A stretch of 64,000 bases of DNA, taken from Saccharicrinis aurantiacus. GTDB taxonomy: Bacteria; Bacteroidota; Bacteroidia; Bacteroidales; Marinilabiliaceae. Made by a program: the position numbers and the translations under genes. The notes below the pieces were generated by a model. That model was not told the origin of the DNA, searched no databases, and worked only from the letters and a program-made list of their open reading frames with translations. The stretch spans positions 124,001 to 188,000 of the forward strand of contig NZ_LYBV02000020.1 of assembly GCF_001660705.2 (NCBI RefSeq), written 5' to 3'. Shown here in pieces: positions 27,706 to 36,172 of this stretch; position 1 is the stretch's first letter, and each line of letters opens with the position of its first letter.

Positions 27706-27795
27706 ATGGTACAGGTTTTAGAACTTCAAGCATTAGATGCTCAAGACGCAGATGCTCCAAAATTATCATCATTGATTAGTCTTGCATGTTGTTAA
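27706..27795 (+). CDS. Class III lanthipeptide precursor peptide (LanA-like), 29 aa
   Basis: A 29-codon gene, below the size limit of usual ORF calls, right before the LanKC gene. The leader starts MVQVLELQALDAQD; the LELQ-xLD pattern matches the LLDLQ-xLE recognition motif of class III leaders such as AmfS and SapB (family knowledge). A single Pro18 precedes the core KLSSLISLACC. In the core, Ser22-x-x-Ser25-x-x-Cys28 fits the Ser-x2-Ser-x(2-5)-Cys motif that LanKC enzymes turn into lanthionine or labionin; Ser21 and Cys29 could take part too. At 11 residues the core is very small. It acts presumably outside the cell after modification and export. The leader protease is not encoded here. Confidence 0.85.
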   Translation: MVQVLELQALDAQDADAPKLSSLISLACC

Positions 27796-27814
27796 TTATA
27801 ACAACATAGATTAA

Positions 27815-27859
27815 GGATTAATGGAAGTTATTCTTTTTAGAAATAGCTTTCATTAATCC
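27815..27859 (+). terminator. Stem-loop between precursor and synthetase (attenuator or RNA stabiliser)
   Basis: Arms GGATTAATGGAAG (27815-27827) and CTTTCATTAATCC (27847-27859) pair over 13 bp with one G-U, with a 19-nt loop, and are followed by AATTAAATATT. Placed 19 bp after the precursor stop, it could end most transcripts or protect the upstream mRNA, so that the peptide is made in excess over its enzyme. Confidence 0.65.
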
Positions 27860-27918
27860 AATTAAATATTAGAACATATTCAAATAGATTTTTTTACATC
27901 ATTGGTATATACTAGATT

Positions 27919-30594
27919 ATGGCTGTCGGCATAGAAAGAAGGTTAAAAAGAGATATCTTTATTTATTGTGTTAGTAATGCTGAATATTTTGACACTCTTC
28001 ATAATTATAAAGAAAGGTCGAAAGATTACTATACAATTATAAATAAATACTTACATAAGGAATGGAGTATTCAGAGGTCTGATATTTGGTATCATATTGT
28101 ACCAGAAAATATTAAGATTCCTTTGCAAGGATTTAAAATTCATATCTCGGCTACGTCACCAAATGCGATAGATATATTACAATTGGTAGTTCCTGTATGT
28201 ATTGAAGAAAATGTACCTTTTAAGGTTATAATAGATTATAATCTATTGAATTTTTCAAATTCAAAGAACTTTAATCGTGCTTCTTCTGGGAAATTCATAA
28301 CGATTTATCCTCTTACTTTAGGCCAATTTAAGTTATTAGTAGATAAATTTAATGAATTAACTTCAAAATATGAGGGACCTTATATATTGTCAGATAAAAG
28401 TTACAAAGAGAGTAGAACTGTATTCTACAGATATGGTGGTTTTATTAATAATTGGCAACTAAATGTTTTTGGAGAGAAGGTCCCTTTAATTAAAAGTGAA
28501 GATGGTGAGTTAGTAAAAGATTCTCGAGTTCCCTATTTCCAACTACCCGAAGGTATCAAAGATCCTTTCCCTACAGAAAATAAAGCGAATGGCACTTTTT
28601 TAATTGGAGGTAAGTTTTCCATTAAGAGCTGCATCCAGTTTTCCAATTCAGGAGGTGTTTATATTGGTGAAAATATTGATACTGGTGAGAAAGTATTAAT
28701 AAAGGAGGCTAGACCAAATGTGGGCATTACTGCTGATAAATACTTAGATGCAATTGGCGTATTAAAGAAAGAATATGATATTCTTAAAAAGTTAGAAAAA
28801 ACTAACTTTTCTCCTAAAGCTATTATGATTAAGCAAGAGTGGGAACATTATTTTCTAATTGAAGAATTCATAGAAGGGCGATTACTATCTTCCTATAGAG
28901 CATTAGAAGATATAGGATTATTATTACAAGTCAATTTAACTAACTCTACACTTGAGGAGTTTTACTCAAAATTTACAATAATAGCAAAACAAATTATAGA
29001 GGCTGTAGATCTTTTTCATAAAGAAGGTATAATTGTTGGTGATTTAGCTCCTCAAAATATTATAGTAGAATTAGATACCTTAAAAATTAAATTTATAGAT
29101 TTTGAAGGGGCATATATTGTAGGAGATTCTAAATGTAAATTTGATCCCACTTTTACATTAGGCTTTGGATCTCCTGAAAAAGTACAAAGCAAACGATTTG
29201 ATTTTCAAGATGATTATTATGCTATAGGTGCAGTACTTTATAGTTTAATACTCCCTATACAAACCTTCTTCTCATTATCACCTACTGCTAAAGACACTTT
29301 TATTAATGATTTATATAATAATTGCAAGATCTCTATTGATCTAAAACAATATATAATGAATTTAATGAATGAGTATGCTACATTAGATATAAAAGAGTTT
29401 TTAATAAAAGATAAATCTTTTTTTACAACTCCTAAACTGAAAACAATAAAATTGGATTCAAGTCAAGTAGAAACTGAAATAAAAGATGTTCTCCCTAAGA
29501 TTACTAATTATATTTTAGATACAATAGATTACCATAGAGAAGATCGGTTATCCCCTTCAGATTATCGTGTTTTTAACACAAACCCATTAAGTATTGCTTA
29601 TGGTGCAACAGGTATAGCATTACATTTAAAAGAGAATATGGGACGTGTTCCTGATAATATAATTAAGTGGATTCTTAGTAAGGATATCGATAATAGATCT
29701 TATCCTCCAGGACTATTTATGGGGATGTCAGGTATTGCTATGTCTCTTGGGGAATTTGGGTATGATGAAGAATCAATAGAAATAATGCACCTCGCTCTCT
29801 CTTCAAATCTGTTATTTGAAAGTTCTGATATTTTTTATGGTGCTGGCGGATGGGGAATGGTCTGTTTATATTTTTGGAGAAATACACGAGATAATTATTT
29901 TATTTCCAAGGCTATTGAAGCTGGTGAATATATAATAAAAGACGCTACAGTTTCAGATCAAGGCTTTTATTGGGAAAATATAGACAATGAGACGTATTAT
30001 GGTTATGGTAGTGGAGGTAGTGGTATATCATTATTCTTGTTATATCTATATATAGAAACAAAAGACCAAAAGTTTATGGATTATGCAATAGGAGGTATAA
30101 ACCATGAAATATCTAAAGGTGTAGAAAAAGAAAATTATATTACCTGGGAGCGATCTAAAGATAGTGGGTTGTTTTCTCCTTATTGGAGGTATGGTACTGC
30201 AGGTATAGGTAGTACCCTTATTCGTTTTTATTACCATACAGGAATTAAAAAATACAAATATTTAGCAGAAAAAGCATCTATATATGTATCTACTAAATAC
30301 TCAATATTACCAAGCCAGTTTGTTGGTTTGAGTGGAATAGGCGAATTCTTTTTAGACATGTATTTATTCACTAAAGATGACAAATATAGAGAGAAAGCCT
30401 TTGACATTGCAGATGGTATCTTGTCATATAAAATTATAAAACCAAACGGTGTTGCATTTCCTGGGGAAGAATTACTCAGGATAAGTAATGATTTTGGGAC
30501 AGGATCTGCTGGTATTGGATTATTCTTTTCGAGATTATTAGATCCCAAACCAAGATTATTATATGACTTTAATTTTTTAGATATAAAGTCTTAA
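27919..30594 (+). CDS. Class III lanthionine synthetase (LanKC)
   Basis: An 891-residue three-domain enzyme. The N-terminal part (1-215) fits the class III lyase-like region. The kinase domain (about 225-500) has the glycine loop GGVYIG (245-250), Lys262 in VLIKEARP, the catalytic Asp375 in GDLAPQN and metal Asp394 in DFE (DFG in most kinases). The LanC-like cyclase (about 520-870) shows five (Y/G)GxxGxG repeats: YGATGIA, GMSGIA, YGSGGSGIS, YGTAGIG, GTGSAGIG. The Cys and Cys-His zinc ligands of LanC, LanM and LanL are absent (WRYGTAGIG and DFGTGSAG at their places), which marks class III. It would phosphorylate, dehydrate and cyclise the 27706 peptide. It lies 123 bp after it and 27 bp before the exporter. 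Confidence 0.93.
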   Translation: MAVGIERRLKRDIFIYCVSNAEYFDTLHNYKERSKDYYTIINKYLHKEWSIQRSDIWYHIVPENIKIPLQGFKIHISATSPNAIDILQLVVPVCIEENVPFKVIIDYNLLNFSNSKNFNRASSGKFITIYPLTLGQFKLLVDKFNELTSKYEGPYILSDKSYKESRTVFYRYGGFINNWQLNVFGEKVPLIKSEDGELVKDSRVPYFQLPEGIKDPFPTENKANGTFLIGGKFSIKSCIQFSNSGGVYIGENIDTGEKVLIKEARPNVGITADKYLDAIGVLKKEYDILKKLEKTNFSPKAIMIKQEWEHYFLIEEFIEGRLLSSYRALEDIGLLLQVNLTNSTLEEFYSKFTIIAKQIIEAVDLFHKEGIIVGDLAPQNIIVELDTLKIKFIDFEGAYIVGDSKCKFDPTFTLGFGSPEKVQSKRFDFQDDYYAIGAVLYSLILPIQTFFSLSPTAKDTFINDLYNNCKISIDLKQYIMNLMNEYATLDIKEFLIKDKSFFTTPKLKTIKLDSSQVETEIKDVLPKITNYILDTIDYHREDRLSPSDYRVFNTNPLSIAYGATGIALHLKENMGRVPDNIIKWILSKDIDNRSYPPGLFMGMSGIAMSLGEFGYDEESIEIMHLALSSNLLFESSDIFYGAGGWGMVCLYFWRNTRDNYFISKAIEAGEYIIKDATVSDQGFYWENIDNETYYGYGSGGSGISLFLLYLYIETKDQKFMDYAIGGINHEISKGVEKENYITWERSKDSGLFSPYWRYGTAGIGSTLIRFYYHTGIKKYKYLAEKASIYVSTKYSILPSQFVGLSGIGEFFLDMYLFTKDDKYREKAFDIADGILSYKIIKPNGVAFPGEELLRISNDFGTGSAGIGLFFSRLLDPKPRLLYDFNFLDIKS

Positions 30595-30621
30595 ACAACT
30601 TCATAGAACCTTTTAATATAC

Positions 30622-32169
30622 ATGAGGAAAATTAAATATATTATATCGAAGCATTGGATTTTCTTTATATCTGTTTTAATAATAGGTATTATTGTTAATA
30701 TTGCTTCAGTTATTGTAGATCCATTTATTCTAAAGAATCTAATAGATAAAGGGTTAATGCAAAAGAACTTTGATATCTTTTACACTTATTCTATTTACAC
30801 AGTACTATTTGGGATAACAATAAGATTAGGTTTTTTAGCATATGATTTATTGACGCAAAAGCTTAAGAATAATATAGTAAAGTACTTATCTATTCGTTTA
30901 TTTAATAAGTACTTTACTATCCCATATCAAAAAGTTATCCAGTTCGACAAAGGTTATTTTATTTCTAGGATCTATGATGAACCATCTAAAATTGCACATA
31001 GTATAATAGATGTTTTAATTAATGTGACCATTTACTTTATTACTTTTAGTACCTCACTTTCAATTGTTTTGTATCTCTCATGGAGGATCACTATTGCTCT
31101 TATACTAATTGTACCAATTTTATATTTTTTATCTAAAAAATTTAGTCCTAAAATAATTAATAAATCAAAACACGAGAATAAGGAAGAGGCTGCTATTCGT
31201 GAACTTTTAGGAAGAGGTATTGCTGCATATAGGGAATTAAAGATTTTTAAACTACTCGATTTTATTAATGATAAGATCGATTCACAATTAGATATATATC
31301 TATCGACCTTTTATTCTAGAGTAAAAATTTCCAAGAAATATCAAGCAGTCAGTCAGATATTTTTATCAATAGCAGAAGCTATTGTGTTAATTGGTGCTGC
31401 CTATGAAGTTATTGGAGGGAGACTTACTATTGGGGAACTGTTTGCTTTTTTGAGCATATTTTGGAAGCTCATTAGTGCTTCAACATCATTAATATCCAAG
31501 GTTCCAGAACTTTCTAAACTCATAGGGTATATTGACAGGTTATTAGAATTTGAATTAATGGCAAAAGACGTCACCAAAATTCATAGTGACATTATATCTG
31601 TTGATAGAGTTGATTTTGATTATAATGGGAAGGTAATATTTAACAACCTAGATCTATTAATACCTAAAGAAGGTAAAGTATTAATAACAGGTGATAACGG
31701 TAGTGGAAAATCAACATTGCTTCACCTTATTACAGGATTCCTAGAACCTAAGAAGGGGAATGTATATACTCCAAATTTAGATAAGACTAGTGCATTACTA
31801 ACCCCATTTAACTTTCCTCCGGGCACACTTAAAGAACTTGTTGGCTTTGAACAATTATCTAATACAAGAAGAAAATTATTTGAAGTTCTAATAGAACGTT
31901 TCAATTTAAAAGACAAAATATCTAGTGATACCTATCATGATTTGTCAGAAGGAGAAAAGAGAAAAGTTCAAATTGTACTTACATTATTAAAGGACGCAGA
32001 CCTTTATATTTTAGATGAACCTTTATCAAATGTAGATAATATCAGTAAAAGGTTAATACTAGAACAAATATTAGAATTAACACAAGGAAAAACTTTGATT
32101 GTTATTTTACATGAGTATGATGCTTATACTGATATGTTTGACACAATATTTAATCTTGATAATAGATAG
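30622..32169 (+). CDS. ABC exporter (fused TM and ATPase domains), lanthipeptide transport
   Basis: A 515-residue half-transporter that should work as a homodimer in the inner membrane. The membrane domain (about 15-300) has six hydrophobic segments. The ATPase has Walker A GDNGSGKST (357-365), a degenerate signature LSEGEKRK (441-448) for LSGGQ, Walker B LYILDEP (461-467) and switch His497. There is no C39 peptidase domain, so leader removal must be done by another enzyme. The 27-bp gap after LanKC, and 27 bp before the TonB receptor, indicate one operon. Export of the modified peptide is inferred from context. Confidence 0.9.
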   Translation: MRKIKYIISKHWIFFISVLIIGIIVNIASVIVDPFILKNLIDKGLMQKNFDIFYTYSIYTVLFGITIRLGFLAYDLLTQKLKNNIVKYLSIRLFNKYFTIPYQKVIQFDKGYFISRIYDEPSKIAHSIIDVLINVTIYFITFSTSLSIVLYLSWRITIALILIVPILYFLSKKFSPKIINKSKHENKEEAAIRELLGRGIAAYRELKIFKLLDFINDKIDSQLDIYLSTFYSRVKISKKYQAVSQIFLSIAEAIVLIGAAYEVIGGRLTIGELFAFLSIFWKLISASTSLISKVPELSKLIGYIDRLLEFELMAKDVTKIHSDIISVDRVDFDYNGKVIFNNLDLLIPKEGKVLITGDNGSGKSTLLHLITGFLEPKKGNVYTPNLDKTSALLTPFNFPPGTLKELVGFEQLSNTRRKLFEVLIERFNLKDKISSDTYHDLSEGEKRKVQIVLTLLKDADLYILDEPLSNVDNISKRLILEQILELTQGKTLIVILHEYDAYTDMFDTIFNLDNR

Positions 32170-32196
32170 GTTATCAAATTACTAAAACTAAAACAT

Positions 32197-34527
32197 ATGG
32201 CCCGTTTAAATATATTGCTTATTATATTATTAACATTTAATAATATATGTGTATTTGCACAAAATAACAAAGCTACTATTGAAGGTCTCGTAGTAGATGA
32301 GAATGATGTGATCGCTTTTGCGAATATCGCCATTTTAAATACTGATTCAACAATAGAGTCTGGGAACATAAGTAATAAGGATGGTTTCTTTCGTTTGGAT
32401 AATATTACTTATGGGAGTAAGAGATTAATAATTTCATTTTTAGGTTATAAGAAAAGGGAAATACCAATTAATGTAGACACACTTACAATTAATTTAGGGA
32501 AAATTGTCTTACAAGTAGATAAAGTTAATATTAGTGAAGTTAAAGTAAAAGCAACTATGCCTATATTCACAATTAAGAATGATAGATTAATAACAAATGT
32601 AGATAATACCTTATTAAGCACAATTGGTAATTCTCAAGATGTCTTAGATAAGATACCGAGTGTATTTGTTAAAGGGAAAGATATATCAGTATTTGGTAAA
32701 GGTACTCCTTCAATTTACATCAACAATCGCAAATTGTATGATCATAAAGAACTTAATAATATCTTGTCACAAGATATTAAATCAGTTGAAGTCATTCATA
32801 ACCCTGGTGCGGAATATAGTTCAGAAGATAATGCAGTAATTATTATACATACAAAACGTAATATAGAAGGTTTTTCTGCATATATAACCGAAGAACTAAA
32901 ACAGGCGTATTATTTAAGTAATAAAGAAAATATTAGTCTGTGCTTTACTAATGATAGATTAAATATCTCAGCTTCCTATTTTCATGATTATAAGAAAGGA
33001 ATTGCTGAAGAATATTACGAATCTACTATTAAGTTAGATACATTATGGAAACAATATCTGTCAATGCCATCAGAATATCTTAGCCACTCAAATAAAGTTA
33101 AAGGCGACATAGATTATTCTTTCAAAAATAATCATTCTGTTGGATTGCAATATCAGGGTACATCTTTAAATAAGAATAGGAACTTAAATAGCGAAGCTGA
33201 AGTTTATGCTAACCAAAGTCTCTATAATTATGGGAAGACTATGTCACAAATAGAGGATGATAATAATCAACATTTATTAAATCTCTATTACGAGGGTGCT
33301 ATCAATGATAAATTAAACTTTAACCTAACTGCAGATTATTTACATACATCAAAGGCAAATGATCAAATTATTAGTGATGAGTCTATTATTGAAAGTGAGG
33401 TTACAGATATATATAATTATTCATTGTATAAAGTTATTGCAGCAAAAGGAATATTAAGGTATACTATACATGATAACAGTTCAATTGACATAGGGGGTGA
33501 AATCATAAATACAATTGGAGAAGGTAAAAATATATATACAACAAGTAATTCTTTTCTGAATGCATTTTCAAGTGAAGAAAATAACTACGCAGGGTTTATC
33601 TCATATTCATTGTCCCCAAATAATAACTTTCATATTAAAACTGGTCTGAGATATGAATATCGCATGCAATATTATAATGATGAAACAACAAGTCTAATTG
33701 ATGTTGATAATGTGACAAATAGATTCTATCCAGATATCTCTTTTTCATATAATACTGGAGATATTAGCATGTCATTATCTGCTGGAAAAAAAGCTAGAAG
33801 ACCAAACTTTAGTGAATTAAATGGCAATACAGTATATGTAAATTCTTTCTTATCACAAGTTGGTAATCCTAATCTAAATCAAGAGGAAATTTATTCTTTG
33901 AATTATGTTATTGGTTATAAGTTCATAAACTTAAACTTAGGATATACTTATACAGAACATCCGATAAGCTATACCATATATAATGATTCTTTATCTTCAA
34001 GTAAATCTATTATTACTTATAAAAACTATGATAAAAGTAGGAACTTTCAAGCCCTTTTAACACTGAGAAAAGGTTTCGGTTTCTACAAACCTCAACTTAC
34101 AAGTTCTATATCACAACCAGTGTTTTTTGCTGATTATAATGGAGAGTCATTACCTAGAAATAAAACAGCATTTGCAGTCCATTTTTATAATGATCTTGTT
34201 CTATTAAAAGAATATGTTTTATCAATCAATTTTAATTTCCAAAGTGATTTTGACTATTACATTACAGGAGTTGAAGAATACAAAAGTATTGATATACGTC
34301 TCAGAAAAAGTTTTTTTGATAACAAATTATCAGTAAATATTTTAGCAAGTGACATCTTTAATTGGCAATATATGATAACTGATACTAAGATTGATAACTA
34401 TAGGTTAGAACAGAAAGCAAAAAGGGAGACGCGCTATATTACGCTAAATATAAATTATATCTTCAATAAATATAAAAATAAGTATGGTGGTTCACATGTG
34501 TCTAGAGGTCATTTAAGACGATTCTAA
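32197..34527 (+). CDS. TonB-dependent outer-membrane beta-barrel receptor of the lanthipeptide cluster
   Basis: 776 residues: signal peptide to residue 21 (VFAQ), carboxypeptidase-like domain (about 26-110, with GLVVDEN and GFFRLDNI), short plug (about 120-225: SQDVLDKIPSVFV, VEVIHNPGAEYSSEDNAVI), and an OMP_b-brl_3-type barrel to about 765 with the RRPNFSELNG motif. It is smaller than SusC and has no SusD partner. As the last gene of the operon it probably carries the peptide across the outer membrane, in or out, for example as siderophore- or pheromone-like uptake by the producer. This role is inferred. The C-terminus adds a basic tail (GGSHVSRGHLRRF) after the last strand. Confidence 0.85.
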   Translation: MARLNILLIILLTFNNICVFAQNNKATIEGLVVDENDVIAFANIAILNTDSTIESGNISNKDGFFRLDNITYGSKRLIISFLGYKKREIPINVDTLTINLGKIVLQVDKVNISEVKVKATMPIFTIKNDRLITNVDNTLLSTIGNSQDVLDKIPSVFVKGKDISVFGKGTPSIYINNRKLYDHKELNNILSQDIKSVEVIHNPGAEYSSEDNAVIIIHTKRNIEGFSAYITEELKQAYYLSNKENISLCFTNDRLNISASYFHDYKKGIAEEYYESTIKLDTLWKQYLSMPSEYLSHSNKVKGDIDYSFKNNHSVGLQYQGTSLNKNRNLNSEAEVYANQSLYNYGKTMSQIEDDNNQHLLNLYYEGAINDKLNFNLTADYLHTSKANDQIISDESIIESEVTDIYNYSLYKVIAAKGILRYTIHDNSSIDIGGEIINTIGEGKNIYTTSNSFLNAFSSEENNYAGFISYSLSPNNNFHIKTGLRYEYRMQYYNDETTSLIDVDNVTNRFYPDISFSYNTGDISMSLSAGKKARRPNFSELNGNTVYVNSFLSQVGNPNLNQEEIYSLNYVIGYKFINLNLGYTYTEHPISYTIYNDSLSSSKSIITYKNYDKSRNFQALLTLRKGFGFYKPQLTSSISQPVFFADYNGESLPRNKTAFAVHFYNDLVLLKEYVLSINFNFQSDFDYYITGVEEYKSIDIRLRKSFFDNKLSVNILASDIFNWQYMITDTKIDNYRLEQKAKRETRYITLNINYIFNKYKNKYGGSHVSRGHLRRF

Positions 34528-34563
34528 TTAACTTTTTTGAGGTCAGTAGATAAATGATATATT

Positions 34564-35593
34564 AACTTGAGTTCGATCTAAGTTGCCATATTAATATGGT
34601 CATCATTTTATGATGTCTATATTTAAAGAAGGCTTCTCAGGTAAAAAAAGATATGCTATTAAACCGGCTATTAGATTTGATAGAAAGTTCTCAAATGACC
34701 TGTGTTTTGTATGCTCAATCTGACAGATGTTTTTTAGTTCATCATTTACAGTTTCAATGAGAGCTCTCCTTTTGAGAAGAACCTTATCGTGTATGTGCAT
34801 CAATGCATTCTTCATATTCTTCTTTATTTTTGTAATCATATGAATGCCATCAATAAATAAGTCTTCGAATAGGTTTTTGCTTATTTATCCCTTATCAGCA
34901 ATAATCTTTCCGAATATTTTATCATGAAAATTATTGTTTTTTAAAGGGGCTCTATCGTCAACATTTCCATGAGTAAACAAGAAGTCTAGAATCTCACTTT
35001 ATCATTTATTACTAAGTGCAGTTTGAATCTGTAAAACCATCCCAATGAGAATTTGTCTTTCTGAGCGAGATCTTTAAATATCTTATTCTGTTTTTCCCTT
35101 TTTATATGACATGCTCTTATGAGGGTTGAATCTATGAATGATATTCCAGTACATTTACCTAGGCAAGACACTTGCAAGAAAACGCTCATGGGAATAAGTA
35201 CTTTTCGCTGTAGCTCAGTAAAGCGATTGTATGATACAGTTTCTGGAAAATCATCAACCATGTGCTTCTGTACATAGTTGATATAAAAATGCTTAAGATT
35301 CCTAAATTGCCCTAAGTGAAATAGTATTAAAACAGTAATGACCCCACTGTCAGACATCCTAAGCTTTCTTTTGTGAGTATTTTTACTAGTATCTTTAGTT
35401 AAAACATGGCCTTCCTTTGCTAACTCAAGCTCTTTACAAAATTCATCAACTAGATAGAAAATTTCAGTATCTTTACTCATCACAAGAAACAAGGTTTATG
35501 AAACTATATATCTATATGTCAGATATTTACATATAGTAAATGCTTTGTTTCTTTTCTCTTAAATTAGAACTTTTCTTACGTCGAATTCACGTT
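34564..35593 (-). mobile_element. IS982-family insertion sequence, inactive
   Basis: The imperfect terminal inverted repeats AACTTGAGTTCGATCTAAG (34564-34582) and, on the minus strand, AACGTGAATTCGACGTAAG (35575-35593) match at 15 of 19 bases. They enclose a broken transposase. About 1030 bp is the normal IS982 size. No clear target-site duplication was seen. Confidence 0.8.
34603..35492 (-). pseudogene. IS982-family transposase, frameshifted and with a nonsense codon
   Basis: The N-terminal 168 codons (35492-34986, with the SFIDSTLIRACH DDE-type Asp) end through a one-base deletion near 34997. Reading on in the next frame gives ILDFLFTHGNVDDRAP and IFGKIIADKG, until a TAA at 34885-34887 where the family has Tyr. 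The last part (34839-34603) holds KRRALIETVNDELKN, the conserved Glu region, and the SFENFLSNLIAGL ending. Two separate lesions show it is dead. Confidence 0.88.
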
Positions 35594-35622
35594 ATAATAG
35601 TATGCTTTAAAATCAAACATAT

Positions 35623-35718
35623 ATGGATATATTTTTGGGTCAAAACCTTCTACTGTTTTCTGAATGCTTTAAATGCGATGAAGATTGTAAAGAATACTTA
35701 GCTTATAATAAGTGGTAG
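35623..35718 (+). pseudogene. N-terminal remnant of an IS1595-type transposase
   Basis: A 31-codon frame reading MDIFLGQNLLLFSECF then DEDCKEYLAYNKW and a TAG. This matches the opening pattern (GQNLLEF...F...DEDCKEYLA..KW) that I associate with ISXO2-like/IS1595 transposases of Bacteroidota. Nothing convincing of the rest of the gene follows. It starts 29 bp outside the IS982 end. Confidence 0.6.
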
Positions 35719-35865
35719 AGTAATATTAAGCCCCAACTTTTAGTAATGATTCATGAATTCATTACACGGTTACATTTTTGTTTCGAAGATTTAATATGTA
35801 AAGCTTTACAAAGACTAAAAGTTAGAATTATAAACAGAAGCATGAAAGGAAAAAAAAGTGGAATT
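35719..35865. other. Gene-free stretch at the right end of the element
   Basis: The 75-codon open frame that begins at 35746 runs into the tRNA and is not credible as a gene. No structure recognised before the 23-bp repeat at 35866. Confidence 0.4.
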
Positions 35866-35888
35866 TTGTATGCAAATAGTATGCAAAT
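35866..35888. repeat. Right 23-bp terminal repeat of the element
   Basis: Identical to 19462-19484 and in direct orientation, 51 bp inside the right att repeat. Likely an integrase arm-binding site. Confidence 0.7.
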
Positions 35889-35892
35889 AAAC

Positions 35893-35925
35893 AAAAAGCG
35901 CCCGAGGTGGAAGCCCCCGAACGCC
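35893..35925 (-). terminator. tRNA-Ala terminator supplied by the element
   Basis: On the minus strand, downstream of the tRNA, GCGTTCGGGG pairs with CCTCGGGCGC (with G-U pairs) and is followed by five T. It is homologous to, but clearly different from, the displaced host terminator at 19256-19290, so the element brought its own version. Confidence 0.7.
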
Positions 35926-35937
35926 TTGATCTTCAAT

Positions 35938-36012
<75 letters not shown>

Positions 36013-36027
36013 ATCATTTTGTGGCTG

Positions 36028-36057
36028 CAAATATAGTAAAAAAATGCATGCTGCAAA
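36028..36057 (-). promoter_or_regulatory. Promoter of tRNA-Ala
   Basis: On the minus strand, -33 TTTG (36054-36057), an 18-bp spacer and -7 TATATTTG (36028-36035) match the Bacteroidota consensus. They are followed 15 bp later by the tRNA 5' end. Confidence 0.75.
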
Positions 36058-36172
36058 TTTTCATGCTGCTTGTTACAAAATAAATTTGCAAAAACATTTC
36101 ACTTCGCTGTAACTTTACGCAAAGGCTAGCCGTCACACTATAAAATCGGCTAAACCCCGACTTAATTGATTT

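Noticed and set aside
27919-30594. Class IV (LanL) or class II (LanM) assignment of the synthetase
   Set aside because: No zinc-binding Cys/His motifs in the cyclase, and a true kinase domain rather than a LanM dehydratase.
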